From assembly GCA_017461005.1 (NCBI GenBank), contig JAFTZU010000034.1:1-44266 (forward strand): a DNA stretch of 44,266 nucleotides, in the 5' to 3' direction. This document shows, piece after piece, positions 9,332-16,168 of this stretch. This DNA comes from Clostridia bacterium (GTDB lineage: Bacteria > Bacillota > Clostridia > Oscillospirales > Acutalibacteraceae). The notes beneath the pieces are model-generated. The model was not told the origin of the DNA, did no database searches, and saw nothing but the letters and a program-made list of their open reading frames with translations. Position 1 is the stretch's first letter, and the number at the start of each line of letters is the position of its first letter. The position numbers and the translations under genes were made by a program.

Positions 9332-10381
9332 TTATGCGTTGATCTCTTTGAGTTTCTTCAGGACCTGTTTGGCGATGTACTGATGGCCCTTCGCACTCGG
9401 GTGGACACCCATCAGGATGAAGCTCGTATCGCTCAGCCATTCGAAAACGGTCGTGCCCTTCGGATAGACGACGTCCGCATCCGGAGCATCGACGAAGTAG
9501 ACGTTTCCGTACTGCTTCGACACGGTCTTATAGTAGCTGTTGAAGGACATCAGGACTTCATCGACCACGTCGAACAGGAAGGAGCGGTCGGTGCCCGGGA
9601 TGACCCGGATGCCCTGGACGGCCTTGTGGTAGCCGACGACAAGGATGTCCGCGTCCTCCGGAGCGATCTCCGTGAGTTCCTTCATGACGACCCGGATGTT
9701 CTTCCGCAGTTCCGCCACTTCTTTGGCGAAGACCGTCAGGAAGTTATCGATGATGACCGGATCGTTCTTCAGGTTGCCGAAGGCAAAGGCCAGATAGTTG
9801 ATGACATCCTGCAGACCGTCGAGGGACTGGAGTTTGTCGAGGTCGATGACGCCGGTCGCATATGCCGCGTTGATGAGGCAGGCCGTGATGTCATTGAGCC
9901 CGCACTGGAACGTAACGAGGTCCGAGTCGGACAGCCATTTGACGACCTCCGGACCCATCGCGCGAAGGCGGACGGTCCGTTCCGGCTTTCTCATGCCGTA
10001 CCAGTCGTTTTCCCGATCGTAGGGGTCCTGATAGCCGAGGCCCCGTTCAAAGAGGATCCGGTAGTCGCAGACCCGGCTGCCGGAGCTGGCGGCGGGCTGG
10101 ACGACGGTTTTTTTACTATTTGTCTGCAGTACATCGCCCACGAGATCAGTGTAGGAACCCTTGACCCGGTTGCCGACACTGAAAGGGTCGGAGCTCTCTT
10201 CCTGCGAGACGAGACCGTACCCGAAGGGGATGCTGTCCCCGAGATAGGTGTACTTCTTATATTGGATCCCTTTGTAGGGTTTTGCGCTGATCGCGAATGC
10301 AGAGACACTGAGGGCACTGACCATCAGGAACGTGCACAGGAGCACCGCCAGCATCCGTTTCCATACTGTTTTCATATCCAT
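9332..10381 (-). CDS. Secreted SGNH/GDSL hydrolase
   Basis: A 349-residue exported hydrolase. A signal peptide covers about residues 1-30 (basic MKTVWKR, then a hydrophobic core, then SVSAFA). Block I is YLGDSIPFGYG with nucleophile Ser50. Block III is QCGLNDI (Asn163). Block V is GVHPSAKGH, giving His327 as the catalytic base, with Gly-Val where Asp-Gly is usual. SGNH enzymes remove acyl or acetyl esters from sugars, lipids or peptidoglycan; the substrate here is unknown. GGAG lies 7 nt before ATG 10381; ATG 10375 is an alternative. The gene begins 22 nt after the CotH gene and is followed 21 nt later by the VTC gene, so it belongs to the operon and acts on the same side of the membrane as CotH. 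Confidence 0.85.
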   Translation of the reverse strand: MDMKTVWKRMLAVLLCTFLMVSALSVSAFAISAKPYKGIQYKKYTYLGDSIPFGYGLVSQEESSDPFSVGNRVKGSYTDLVGDVLQTNSKKTVVQPAASSGSRVCDYRILFERGLGYQDPYDRENDWYGMRKPERTVRLRAMGPEVVKWLSDSDLVTFQCGLNDITACLINAAYATGVIDLDKLQSLDGLQDVINYLAFAFGNLKNDPVIIDNFLTVFAKEVAELRKNIRVVMKELTEIAPEDADILVVGYHKAVQGIRVIPGTDRSFLFDVVDEVLMSFNSYYKTVSKQYGNVYFVDAPDADVVYPKGTTVFEWLSDTSFILMGVHPSAKGHQYIAKQVLKKLKEINA

Positions 10382-10403
10382 TACCTTTCTCCGTTGAATC
10401 GGA

Positions 10404-12107
10404 TCAGGAGTTCGTGTGGTCGGAGAGCCACAGGACTCGTTTGTTACACCACTCCGCCAGGTTGTCGACATAGTCCGTCCAGGACGTCGTCACCCGGTAG
10501 TTGAGTTTGTATTTGCCGGTGCCGATCGCGCGCATCGTGTTCGGGGCCACGACGTACTCGGCACACAGGTTGTTGGTCACCCAGCGGACATTGTTCATGA
10601 GAGCGGAGTCGCGGATCTGGACCGCCTGACGGCCCACGTTCGCTTCACAGTCTTTGAATGCCCACTCATACTCTTGGTAGATCTTGTTGACATGCTGGCG
10701 GAAACTCTTGTGTTTGCCGAGTTCTTGCAGGAGGCTGATCGGCTGGTCGGAAAGGTCCATACCGATATGGTCGATGTACCAGCCTTCCGCGTTGATCTGC
10801 ATCGGTTCGGAAACGCCGACGAAGAACTTGTGGAGCGTGCGGCCGAAGGCGACATCGTAGTCCCAGGCCGGTCCGGCGATGAGCTTGTCGTTCTTCGAAA
10901 GTCCGTCGCGGTGCATGAGCAGGCTGCCGGCATAGCAGTCATAGATCTTCGCAACCTCATACATGAGGTACATCTTCGCCCAGGAGTCCATGTCGAAATA
11001 CTGCTGATACGCTTCCGAGTCGTAATCTTCCAGCGCTTCCCAGGCATTCAGGAAATGTTTCTCGATCGTCTTTTTGGTAGCACCGTTCGCTTTGGCGGTG
11101 TCGCCGACATCCTTGACCGTGATGCGGTTGAAGTAGCCGCTGCCCATGATCGAGACGCCGGGGACACTGTTGATTTCAAACATGCCGGGGATCTGGAACG
11201 AATCCGGGTCGACATAGTTGTCGTTCTCCAGCGCGTAGCCGTTGTCCGGCGTGTTGTAATCGTTCTTCGGTGTCACAAGGTAGTTGCCAAGGTAGGTGCC
11301 GTTCATCCAGACATCCATGAACCGGGTCTTCATCCCGATCCCGAGGTTGTCTGCGAGGTCCATCGCGATCTTATTACGAAGCAGCGAATTGTCGAAGTAG
11401 TTCGCCACAAGGGACCACTTCTTCGCCTTCACGTCCTTGACCATTTTGACACCGTCTTTGCTGTCATAGGAGGCGTCGTCATAGAACGTGATATTGTAAG
11501 GCTTCTTCGGGAGGATCCACGTGGAGTTCCCGCGCCCTTTGATGCTCATATATTTGGTTTTGCCGTCGAACATCGCCTTGCCGTAGCAGGTCTTCTCATG
11601 GTCCGGGTCGTTGTTCATGGACTTGATGGTACCCTTTTTCTCGTCGACCGTCAGGAACAGAGAACCGACAGTCGAGGAACCGCGCACCGTTTTGATGGTA
11701 AGCACTGCCCCGTTGTTCGTCGTGTAGGTCACAGACTGTCCCACTTTGGCGATTGGAGCCTTTCCGCTCTGATACGTCTTTCCACCTTTGGAAAGGGTCA
11801 GGTCCGGATCATCCCAGGAGAAGCACATGCCGGAGGGGTCTACATCGCCCGGGAAATAGACGGCACCGTTCAGGTCCTCATACTGGAACTGGACTTTCGT
11901 TTTCGTCGACAGGCCGGCTTTCTTGTCCGCTTTGACATAGAGTTTGGTGTTGGAACCCACATAGGCGGTATCCAGTGCACCGAGCACATCTGATAAAACA
12001 CCCATATCCCCTTCCTCTTCCGCCGGTGCTTTTGCCGCAAACGACGGGACACAAAGCAGAACGACGAACAGGCACAGAGACATGAGTGCCGCGAGTGCTT
12101 TTTTCAT
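10404..12107 (-). CDS. Secreted CotH-family kinase-like protein
   Basis: A 567-residue exported protein. The signal peptide is about residues 1-24 (MKKALAALMSLCLFV, cleavage near SFA-AKA). A Big/Ig-like N-terminal region (about 50-155) precedes the CotH domain (about 180-490). CotH motifs: KGRGNSTW-ILPKKPYNITF (190-208), NYFDNSLLRNKIAMDLA (236-252), FMDVWMNGTYLGNYLV (263-278), and GPAWDYDVAFG (412-422), the acidic metal- and ATP-binding segment. CotH proteins are atypical protein kinases; in Bacillus CotH phosphorylates spore coat proteins. The signal peptide here argues for a cell-surface rather than spore role. GGAG lies 7 nt before ATG 12107. First gene of the four-gene operon. Confidence 0.88.
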   Translation of the reverse strand: MKKALAALMSLCLFVVLLCVPSFAAKAPAEEEGDMGVLSDVLGALDTAYVGSNTKLYVKADKKAGLSTKTKVQFQYEDLNGAVYFPGDVDPSGMCFSWDDPDLTLSKGGKTYQSGKAPIAKVGQSVTYTTNNGAVLTIKTVRGSSTVGSLFLTVDEKKGTIKSMNNDPDHEKTCYGKAMFDGKTKYMSIKGRGNSTWILPKKPYNITFYDDASYDSKDGVKMVKDVKAKKWSLVANYFDNSLLRNKIAMDLADNLGIGMKTRFMDVWMNGTYLGNYLVTPKNDYNTPDNGYALENDNYVDPDSFQIPGMFEINSVPGVSIMGSGYFNRITVKDVGDTAKANGATKKTIEKHFLNAWEALEDYDSEAYQQYFDMDSWAKMYLMYEVAKIYDCYAGSLLMHRDGLSKNDKLIAGPAWDYDVAFGRTLHKFFVGVSEPMQINAEGWYIDHIGMDLSDQPISLLQELGKHKSFRQHVNKIYQEYEWAFKDCEANVGRQAVQIRDSALMNNVRWVTNNLCAEYVVAPNTMRAIGTGKYKLNYRVTTSWTDYVDNLAEWCNKRVLWLSDHTNS

Positions 12108-12144
12108 GACAGATCTCCCTCTTTCTCCAAAGCTTTTTGAATGG

Positions 12145-12180
12145 TGATACGGACAAATAGTTAACATATGTTTCGTATCA
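12145..12180. repeat. Inverted repeat upstream of the CotH operon
   Basis: Perfect 7-bp arms TGATACG (12145-12151) and CGTATCA (12174-12180) enclose a perfect inner palindrome AACATATGTT (12163-12172). The element lies about 40-70 nt upstream of the CotH start, downstream of a possible promoter (TTAAGA-18-TATAAA on the minus strand). It could be an operator or a 5' leader hairpin. The rest of 12108-12263 is A/T-rich with nothing else recognised. Confidence 0.4.
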
Positions 12181-12263
12181 ATTTATTTTATATTCAGAAT
12201 CTTAAACACATCTTAACGCAAGGCCAAAATGTACCATAAAACAGCACATCTTCGGAAAATTGT

Positions 12264-12313
12264 AAAAAAAGAAACCGCACAGCTTGTCATAAAAGACAAT
12301 TCTGTACGGTTTC
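12264..12313 (-). terminator. Terminator of the tRNA operon
   Basis: GAAACCG-x-ACAG (12271-12282) pairs with CTGT-x-CGGTTTC (12302-12313), with further pairing inside. On the minus strand it is followed by seven T residues. It lies directly after the CCA end of tRNA-Thr. Confidence 0.88.
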
Positions 12314-12315
12314 TA

Positions 12316-12391
<76 letters not shown>

Positions 12392-12395
12392 ATAA

Positions 12396-12471
12396 TGGCA
12401 GGGGCAGAAGGACTTGAACCCTCGGCACGCGGTTTTGGAGACCGCTGCTCTACCAACTGAGCTATACCCCT
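12396..12471 (-). tRNA. tRNA-Trp (anticodon CCA)
   Basis: A complete cloverleaf on the minus strand. Acceptor AGGGGTA pairs with TGCCCCT, discriminator G, CCA encoded. Anticodon stem GCGGT/ACCGC has loop CTCCAAA, giving anticodon CCA. Middle gene of the operon, 4 nt from tRNA-Thr. Confidence 0.96.
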
Positions 12472-12484
12472 ATGTAAAAGGTCT

Positions 12485-12561
12485 TGGTGGACCATCAGGG
12501 ACTCGAACCCCGGACCCACCGGTTATGAGCCGGTTGCTCTAACCAACTGAGCTAATGGTCC
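12485..12561 (-). tRNA. tRNA-Met (anticodon CAT)
   Basis: A complete cloverleaf on the minus strand. Acceptor GGACCAT pairs with ATGGTCC, discriminator A, CCA encoded. Anticodon loop CTCATAA gives anticodon CAT. The fully paired first acceptor position argues for elongator rather than initiator tRNA. A tRNA-Ile with a lysidine-modified CAT anticodon cannot be fully excluded. Confidence 0.93.
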
Positions 12562-12604
12562 ATACGCGATCTTCGGAGCGCCGGGCCCCAAAAGCTACTT
12601 TGAT

Positions 12605-12633
12605 ATTATATTGAGAATGTCCACTAAAGTCAA
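12605..12633 (-). promoter_or_regulatory. Promoter of the tRNA Met-Trp-Thr operon
   Basis: Minus strand: TTGACT (complement of 12628-12633), 17-nt spacer, perfect TATAAT (complement of 12605-12610), about 44 nt before tRNA-Met. It is followed by a GC-rich stretch of the kind seen at stringently controlled stable RNA promoters. Confidence 0.8.
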
Positions 12634-12661
12634 CCCAAAAATGACCTTTTTCGAAAAATAA

Positions 12662-13126
12662 TCAGGCGCCGTAAAAATGCAGTTCATTGGACACCAGTAC
12701 ATCGCCTTCGTAGCAGAGTTTCAGGGAGAAAAACGGGTGCGGTTTCGCCATGAGACGGAGAAAGATCCGGTCCCCTTCCCAGCCCGGCAGCTCCGGCACT
12801 TCTGCCTTCGGGACCCAGACGAGGTCGCCTTCGGGACACTCTTTGACGGTGCCTTCCCAGTCCTCGCAGGAGAAAAGGTGCATGTACTCCCCTTCATACC
12901 GGTCCGAGACGAAGGTCACGATGCCGTGGTAGCGCAGATCGCCCAGGGTGAGGCCGGTCTCTTCGAAGGCTTCCCGGCGCGCGCACTCCTCAGGGCTCTC
13001 GTCTTCCTCGCACTTGCCCCCTACCCCGATCCACTTGTCGTGGTTCAGGTCGTTCTCCTTCTTGGTCCGGTGCAGCATCAGGTACTCCCCGTCCCGTTCG
13101 ATGTAGATGAGTGTCGTGTTCAGCAT
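12662..13126 (-). CDS. Nudix hydrolase, MutT / 8-oxo-dGTP diphosphatase-like
   Basis: A 154-residue Nudix hydrolase. The Nudix box is complete: Gly37, Glu43, Arg51-Glu52, Glu55-Glu56, Gly58 (in REAFEETGL). The N-terminal strand TTLIYIERDGEYLMLHR and HDKWIGVGGKCE resemble Firmicutes MutT-like enzymes annotated as 8-oxo-dGTP diphosphatase, which clean oxidised nucleotides from the pool. The substrate cannot be proved from sequence. It has its own -10 box (TATAAT, complement of 13156-13161) embedded in the terminator region of the next gene upstream, and AGGAGG before the ATG. Monocistronic, between the tRNA operon and lipase 1. Confidence 0.87.
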   Translation of the reverse strand: MLNTTLIYIERDGEYLMLHRTKKENDLNHDKWIGVGGKCEEDESPEECARREAFEETGLTLGDLRYHGIVTFVSDRYEGEYMHLFSCEDWEGTVKECPEGDLVWVPKAEVPELPGWEGDRIFLRLMAKPHPFFSLKLCYEGDVLVSNELHFYGA

Positions 13127-13165
13127 GTTTGTGCCTCCTGTGGCGATGTACCCCTATTATACGAA

Positions 13166-13191
13166 AAGGGACCGGCTTGCGCCAGTCCCTT
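13166..13191 (-). terminator. Terminator of lipase 1
   Basis: AAGGGAC-x-GGC, loop TTGC, GCC-x-GTCCCTT. A 10-bp stem with one mismatch, 18 nt past the lipase stop; on the minus strand it ends in a short T-run (CCCTTTTCG). It overlaps the promoter region of the Nudix gene. Confidence 0.75.
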
Positions 13192-13209
13192 GACTGTTTT
13201 TGAGAGTCC

Positions 13210-14367
13210 TTACTCGATGACCGGAAGGTCAGTGACACGGTCCGCGATCTCCAGGAAGAAGTTCTTGTAGTCCTCTTTGGTCTCGAGGACGCCCATGTAG
13301 GAGGTGTGGTCCTTGTACTCCTGCGGCATGACGTTCCAGATGCCCGGTTTGATGTCCGCGGCGTCGAAGTCCTGCCAGGGCTGGCCGATCGGGTGGTGCG
13401 CCGCCGGGATGTTGACGAGGCCGTCGTTCGGTAGCCACTCATCGGAGACCTGCTTCCGCTTCCAGTTACCGGTCATGTAACCGAAGGGACGCATGGGAAG
13501 CCACATGTCTTTCGTGCCGGACTGGCCGCCCTTCTTGTTCTTCTCGGTGCGGACACCGTAATATGAGAAGTAGTAGATATTGTCGTAGATCTTGTAGTCC
13601 TTTGTCATTTCCTGACAGACTTCTCTGCTCAGTTCCCAGCCGATATTGTCTTCCCGAAGGTTGACGAAGTGCTGGATGAGGGTCGGGTCCAGGGACAGAT
13701 GCTTCGTCTGGCTGGAGACGCCAAAGCGGTCCAGATGGAAGCCGTAGACTTTGGAGAACCAGGTGCCGGAAGTCAGCATGGCGAGAGCACCGACCGCCCA
13801 CTCGGCAATATCCATAGTCCGCTTGCCCAACTGTTCCGGCAGGGTAACGCCGTTGTGCGTACCGGCGAGGGTCGTGCAGCTGTGGACCCATTTCTCCTTG
13901 CCGCCTTCGAACAGCGGGCTCAGGTCGTCGGGATCGGTGCCGGCGCGCTCTTCCTCCGAGCCTTCTGCCAGAAGATGGAGCAGCGTCGTGACAGTGGGGC
14001 CGCCGAAGCTGTGGCCGATGATATTGATCTTCTGGATCTTCCCGGCCTCGTCGAGTTCGCCCCAGTTCGGGACGACGCCCGGATAGGTCTTGCCGTAACG
14101 GTCATGACCATACTTTTCGGAGTGGACCTTGCCGTAGTCGACACGGCCGCCCTTGATGTAGGCATACAGCAGGCAGGCTCTGTCCCACATACCTGAGAAC
14201 ATGCCGACGGACGGTGTGTCCGCAGTGTAGCCGGCATCCTGCAGGGTCTCTTTGGCGCTGCCGTTCCACATACCGAACAGCGGGCAGATATCGTTGATGC
14301 GGTCCTCTTCGCCCCAGCACAGGAATCCGTGGACCAGGACAAAAGGATAGTTGTTGGTCTTTCTCAT
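13210..14367 (-). CDS. Triacylglycerol lipase-like hydrolase (staphylococcal/Geobacillus type), paralogue 1
   Basis: A 385-residue alpha/beta hydrolase of lipase families I.5/I.6. YPFVLVHGFLCW (7-18) is the oxyanion-hole region. The nucleophile elbow is GHSFGG with Ser120; the predicted triad is completed by Asp315 (LPNDGLV) and His354 (KDHTSYMG). The structural zinc ligands known in Geobacillus L1 lipase are matched by Asp62 (MWDRAC), His82 and His88 (VHSEKYGH), and Asp213 (HLDRFG). These enzymes hydrolyse long-chain glycerides and esters. Unlike classical members it has no signal peptide or propeptide; the catalytic domain begins right at the ATG, which has GGGAG 9 nt upstream. A diverged paralogue lies at 20015-21145. 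Confidence 0.85.
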   Translation of the reverse strand: MRKTNNYPFVLVHGFLCWGEEDRINDICPLFGMWNGSAKETLQDAGYTADTPSVGMFSGMWDRACLLYAYIKGGRVDYGKVHSEKYGHDRYGKTYPGVVPNWGELDEAGKIQKINIIGHSFGGPTVTTLLHLLAEGSEEERAGTDPDDLSPLFEGGKEKWVHSCTTLAGTHNGVTLPEQLGKRTMDIAEWAVGALAMLTSGTWFSKVYGFHLDRFGVSSQTKHLSLDPTLIQHFVNLREDNIGWELSREVCQEMTKDYKIYDNIYYFSYYGVRTEKNKKGGQSGTKDMWLPMRPFGYMTGNWKRKQVSDEWLPNDGLVNIPAAHHPIGQPWQDFDAADIKPGIWNVMPQEYKDHTSYMGVLETKEDYKNFFLEIADRVTDLPVIE

Positions 14368-14532
14368 AAAACATGTCTCCCTTACATATTTCTTTGATAC
14401 ATTGTTATTGTTTTGACAAAAAACTGTCCGCGTACAAATTACCATTAATAGTATATCATGATTTACTTAGTCTGAACCGCCAAAAATCGACCGTTCATTT
14501 TCGACATTTTGACGAACGGGAAAACAAAACAA

Positions 14533-14562
14533 AAAAGACCGCTCCAAACGGAACGGTCTTTT
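14533..14562 (-). terminator. Terminator of the heptad-repeat membrane protein gene
   Basis: AAAAGACCG-x-TCC, loop AAAC, GGA-x-CGGTCTTTT; 12 of 13 positions pair and the minus-strand side continues into T residues. It lies 30 nt past the stop. The remaining 14368-14532 is the A/T-rich leader of lipase 1, with a possible -10 TATACT on the minus strand but no convincing -35. Confidence 0.85.
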
Positions 14563-14592
14563 CGATATTCAGTGTTCGATCAGAAGATCGGC

Positions 14593-16035
14593 TCAGTCTT
14601 TCGCGACCGGGACGTCTTCCCCTTCGACCTTGACCTTTTTGGTCTTGTCGCGGGTGAAGAACGTGACGACTGCGAAGCAGCAGGCTGCCAGTGCGAACAG
14701 GATGATGCCCGCCATCTGGAGTTTGCCGGTGGCGCCGCCGTCGGGCAGCAGGAAGACATAGTCGTTGAACTTCGTGGCGATGCCGCCGATGAGTGCCGCA
14801 AGACCGGCCACAGCAGCGATGACGCCGGGGACGAAGCCCTTGGTCTTCAGGAGACCGCGAATGGCGGCGATGAGACCGAAGATGGAACCGAGGACGAGCA
14901 GAGCGGACATGATGAGACGTCCGACGATCTCCTTGGTGGCGTTCTGGGTCATGTCATCGACATAAGTCGCGAGGGTATCGCGGACCTTGGTCGCCTGATC
15001 GAGGTCGATGTAGTTCTTGGTCTCGTCGAGCATCTCGACTTTGGAACCGTCTTTGTTGTACTTGATGTAGTCAAAATCTTTCCCGAGGTTGTCAGCGGGA
15101 GACGCAACGACGACCGTGCCATCCTTGCGGATGTAGTTCTTCTGGGCGAGGACTTCATCGAGACCGTCCTGCAGCTGGCCCATACCGTCTTCGAACTGTT
15201 TGAGCTGGGCACGGCCCTCTTTCAGCTGTTTCTGACCGTCTGCATAGTCGGAGTAACCCTTGGCAAGGTCTTTCTCACCCTGGGCGACCTGTTTACGGCC
15301 GTCCGCGAGCTGAGCTTCGCCGTCCTGGAGCTGCTTCTTGCCGGCGGCAAGAGCCTTCTTACCTTCGGCGAGCTGCTTCAGACCGTCTTCGTACTGCTTG
15401 AGCTGGGCCTTACCGTCTTTGACCATATCGGTGACATACTTCGGCAGATCGCGAACGTCGTTCGGGATGTCGAAGAGGCCGAGTTTCTTCATGAGAGGAC
15501 GGACGATGGACATGAACCATTCCTGAGCGGTCTCAAAGCCCGGGAGCTTTGCGATGGTGCCGTCACGGAAGGCGATGTACTGGTTGAGATAAGGAATGAT
15601 CGGCTCGATCTTGGCGAGCGTCGCCTTACCTTCTTTGTAGGCAGCAGTGTTGTCGTCGATCTGCTTCTGGCCGGCAGCGAGCTGCTTCTGACCGTCGGCA
15701 TAATCCTTATAACCCTGCGCGAGCTGGGCTTCGCCGTCTTTCAGCTGCTTTTTGCCGTCTGCAAGCTGGACTTCACCGTCTGCGAGCTGGGCAGCGCCGT
15801 CTTCGAGCTGGACAAGGCCGTCCTTGTACTGGACGACACCGTCGAGGTAAGCGGTCTCGTTCTCTTTGAGCTGAGAGATACCGTCCGTCAGCTGTGCGAC
15901 GGGGTCGCCTTCCCCGCTGGTCAGAGAATCTTTGACTGCCAGACCGTCACGGATGCCGAGGCCGCCGGCGATGATGCCGAAGATGCTGGCAAGCGCGAGC
16001 AGGATGCTGACAAGTTTATGGGTCGTCTTGTTCAT
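14593..16035 (-). CDS. Membrane-anchored heptad-repeat (YhgE/Pip-like) protein
   Basis: A 480-residue protein of unproved function. Layout: N-terminal membrane helix (about 8-28), a first block of seven-residue repeats (about 64-138, units such as QLADGEV, QLKDGEA, QLAAGQK), a unique hydrophobic segment (about 139-205), a second repeat block (about 206-292, units such as QLQDGEA, QLADGRK), a unique domain (about 293-365), and three C-terminal membrane helices (about 371-393, 401-422, 439-461) with a charged tail. The L-x-x-G-x-x-x-L-x-x-G pattern is that of the external coiled stalks of YhgE/Pip and some MMPL-type proteins linked to type VII secretion or phage infection. AGGAG lies 8 nt before the ATG; it is monocistronic. 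Confidence 0.75.
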   Translation of the reverse strand: MNKTTHKLVSILLALASIFGIIAGGLGIRDGLAVKDSLTSGEGDPVAQLTDGISQLKENETAYLDGVVQYKDGLVQLEDGAAQLADGEVQLADGKKQLKDGEAQLAQGYKDYADGQKQLAAGQKQIDDNTAAYKEGKATLAKIEPIIPYLNQYIAFRDGTIAKLPGFETAQEWFMSIVRPLMKKLGLFDIPNDVRDLPKYVTDMVKDGKAQLKQYEDGLKQLAEGKKALAAGKKQLQDGEAQLADGRKQVAQGEKDLAKGYSDYADGQKQLKEGRAQLKQFEDGMGQLQDGLDEVLAQKNYIRKDGTVVVASPADNLGKDFDYIKYNKDGSKVEMLDETKNYIDLDQATKVRDTLATYVDDMTQNATKEIVGRLIMSALLVLGSIFGLIAAIRGLLKTKGFVPGVIAAVAGLAALIGGIATKFNDYVFLLPDGGATGKLQMAGIILFALAACCFAVVTFFTRDKTKKVKVEGEDVPVAKD

Positions 16036-16070
16036 GATTGTTTCTCCTTTCTCACAAAAAGACAAAATCA

Positions 16071-16111
16071 TATCAACCTTGATAATACACTAAGCTGTGC
16101 GGACAAATCAA
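16071..16111 (-). promoter_or_regulatory. Promoter with palindrome for the heptad-repeat protein gene
   Basis: Minus strand: TTGATT (complement of 16106-16111), 18-nt spacer, TATTAT (complement of 16082-16087). An inverted repeat TATCAA-CC-TTGATA (16071-16084) overlaps the -10 box and the expected start point, a plausible repressor site. Confidence 0.5.
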
Positions 16112-16115
16112 GAGC

Positions 16116-16151
16116 AAAAAAGATCCCGCAGATCTTCGAATCTGCGGGATC
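16116..16151 (-). terminator. Terminator of the Fe-S/FAD oxidoreductase gene
   Basis: A perfect 12-bp stem GATCCCGCAGAT / ATCTGCGGGATC with a six-base loop, followed on the minus strand by six T residues. Confidence 0.93.
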
Positions 16152-16168
16152 GTGATCACAAACGGTTG

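Noticed and set aside
10404-12107. CotH protein as evidence of spore coat formation
   Set aside because: The protein has a clear signal peptide and sits with a secreted hydrolase and polyphosphate-type genes; no spore gene is present in the window.
12485-12561. Initiator tRNA-fMet
   Set aside because: The first acceptor pair G-C is fully matched and the anticodon stem lacks the three consecutive G-C pairs expected of an initiator.
14800-15900. Repeated DNA within the heptad-repeat gene as a possible CRISPR or tandem repeat array
   Set aside because: The repeats are 21-nt codon repeats of a coiled protein, are not identical, and lack unique spacers.
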